Shown here piece by piece: positions 4,340 through 5,070 of a stretch of 5,070 nucleotides of DNA. Source of the DNA: Spirochaetales bacterium. GTDB taxonomy: Bacteria > Spirochaetota > Spirochaetia > SZUA-6 > DRHE01. The stretch lies in contig JAFGFV010000183.1 in assembly GCA_016930895.1 (NCBI GenBank), forward strand, positions 1-5,070, in the 5' to 3' direction. The position numbers were made by a program, and so were the translations under genes. Below the pieces are notes generated by a model. It ran no database searches. It was not told where the DNA came from and saw only the letters and a program-made list of their open reading frames with translations. Positions within the stretch are counted from its first letter, which is position 1. Each line of letters begins with the position of its first letter.

Positions 4340-5070
4340 GTGTTGAGACGCTCCAGACACAGGGTGGGGGTGCTCGGGGCTGGAGCCTGGGGCACCGCGA
4401 TCGCCAAGGTTCTGGCCGAGAGAGGGCATCGCGTGGAGCTCTGGGCGTTCGAGCCGTCCGTGGCTGCGGAGATCAATCAACAGCGCACGAACAACCGCTA
4501 CCTGATCGGGGTGCAGCTCCCCGGCGGGATCACGGCCACGGAGGACCTCGGGAAGGCTGCGGCCCGCAAGGAGTTCCTTGTCCTCGCGGTCCCCACTCCC
4601 TTTCTGCTGGGCGTGGTGCGAAAGATCGTGGGAGTGCCCGGCATCCGGGACGGGAAGTGCCAGATCGGCGTGGTCTCCAAGGGATTCATCGAGACGGCGA
4701 GCGGGATCCACCTGATCACCGAAGCCCTGGAGGAGCACCTCCCCGAGCTCTACCGCGGCAACCTGGTCTACATCTCGGGGCCCAGCCACGCCGAGGAGGC
4801 GGCGCGGGGCAAGATCACCGGCCTGATCAGCGCCTGCCGCAACGGCACGAACGCGATCCGTTTCCGCCAGCTGCTGTTCGGCGGCAACCTTCTGCTGTTC
4901 TCGTCCCTCGACGTGCGGGGCGTGCAGATCTGCGCCGCCGTGAAGAACGTCGTGGCCATCGGGTTCGGAATGATGGACGCCCTCAAGGAGTTCTCGGAGA
5001 TGTTCGGGGACAACACCGAGAGCCTGCTGCTGGCCTCCGGCCTGAACGAAATCCAAAGGATCGGGATGGC
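4340..5070 (+). CDS. gpsA: NAD(P)-dependent glycerol-3-phosphate dehydrogenase, divergent subtype (3' truncated by window)
   Basis: About 243 codons are visible and the frame is still open at the window end. The enzyme reduces dihydroxyacetone phosphate to sn-glycerol 3-phosphate, the backbone for phospholipids. The nucleotide motif is VGVLGAGAWGTAIA (residues 9-22). Family motifs follow: NNRYLIGVQLPGGITATEDL (51-70), VPTPFLL, VVSKGF (111-116), SGPSHAEEAARG (147-158) and CAAVKNVVAIG (198-208), with catalytic K202 and N203. Compared with E. coli GpsA there are about five extra residues (around ALKEFSEM, 214-221) before the GDN motif, and the usual KAALITRG is ESLLLASG (227-234), so this is a divergent branch. 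GTG at 4340 is preferred: it lies eight codons before the beta strand, after GGGGGT (4328-4333). An in-frame ATG at 4268 with GAGGGAG upstream (4251-4257) would add 24 Arg/Ser/Gly-rich residues. Identity is firm; the start is not. Confidence 0.9.
   Translation, partial: MLRRSRHRVGVLGAGAWGTAIAKVLAERGHRVELWAFEPSVAAEINQQRTNNRYLIGVQLPGGITATEDLGKAAARKEFLVLAVPTPFLLGVVRKIVGVPGIRDGKCQIGVVSKGFIETASGIHLITEALEEHLPELYRGNLVYISGPSHAEEAARGKITGLISACRNGTNAIRFRQLLFGGNLLLFSSLDVRGVQICAAVKNVVAIGFGMMDALKEFSEMFGDNTESLLLASGLNEIQRIGM

Noticed and set aside
4232..5056. Long minus-strand open frame of 274 codons opposite gpsA
   Set aside because: The plus strand gives clear GpsA motifs; the minus translation shows no family character and is a GC-driven shadow.

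Overview
This is a 5,070-base window of GC-rich bacterial DNA. It carries six protein-coding genes, two of them cut by the window edges, and no RNA gene or mobile element that I can support. The GC-rich third codon positions, two-component and c-di-GMP signalling genes, a NikR repressor and purine-rich Shine-Dalgarno sites suggest a high-GC Gram-negative bacterium. A deltaproteobacterium-like (Desulfobacterota) lineage would fit. The phylum is an inference from gene content and style, and a database search would be needed to settle it.

Left part (1-2197, + strand): a tight signalling operon. It starts with the C-terminal end of a histidine-kinase-type ATPase domain whose nucleotide-binding motifs look degenerate. 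After 12 bases comes a 493-residue protein with the order GGDEF-like, receiver (REC), HD-GYP. After a further 17 bases comes a 128-residue stand-alone receiver. In the middle protein the GGDEF motif is ruined but an RxxD inhibitory-site motif sits at exactly the canonical distance, while the receiver and HD-GYP active sites look intact. The likely reading is a phosphorylation-controlled c-di-GMP phosphodiesterase that carries its own c-di-GMP-sensing pseudo-cyclase, next to a possibly dead or regulatory kinase-like partner and a phosphate shuttle or sink.

Middle part (2198-3599): a short convergent gap with a perfect GC-rich hairpin separates the operon from a minus-strand D-2-hydroxyacid dehydrogenase of the CtBP/phosphoglycerate-dehydrogenase type. 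A 352-base non-coding region then separates that gene from the divergent nikR. It holds a promoter candidate for each side and several inverted repeats.

Right part (3600-5070, + strand): a NikR nickel-responsive regulator with all four nickel ligands and an unusual histidine-rich C-terminal tail made of a 10-residue tandem repeat. After a 242-base gap comes the N-terminal two thirds of a divergent NAD(P)-dependent glycerol-3-phosphate dehydrogenase (gpsA), which runs off the window.

The most interesting items are the pseudo-GGDEF with preserved I-site fused to REC-HD-GYP, its degenerate kinase neighbour, and the His-tailed NikR. I see no wholly new defence or mobile system here.
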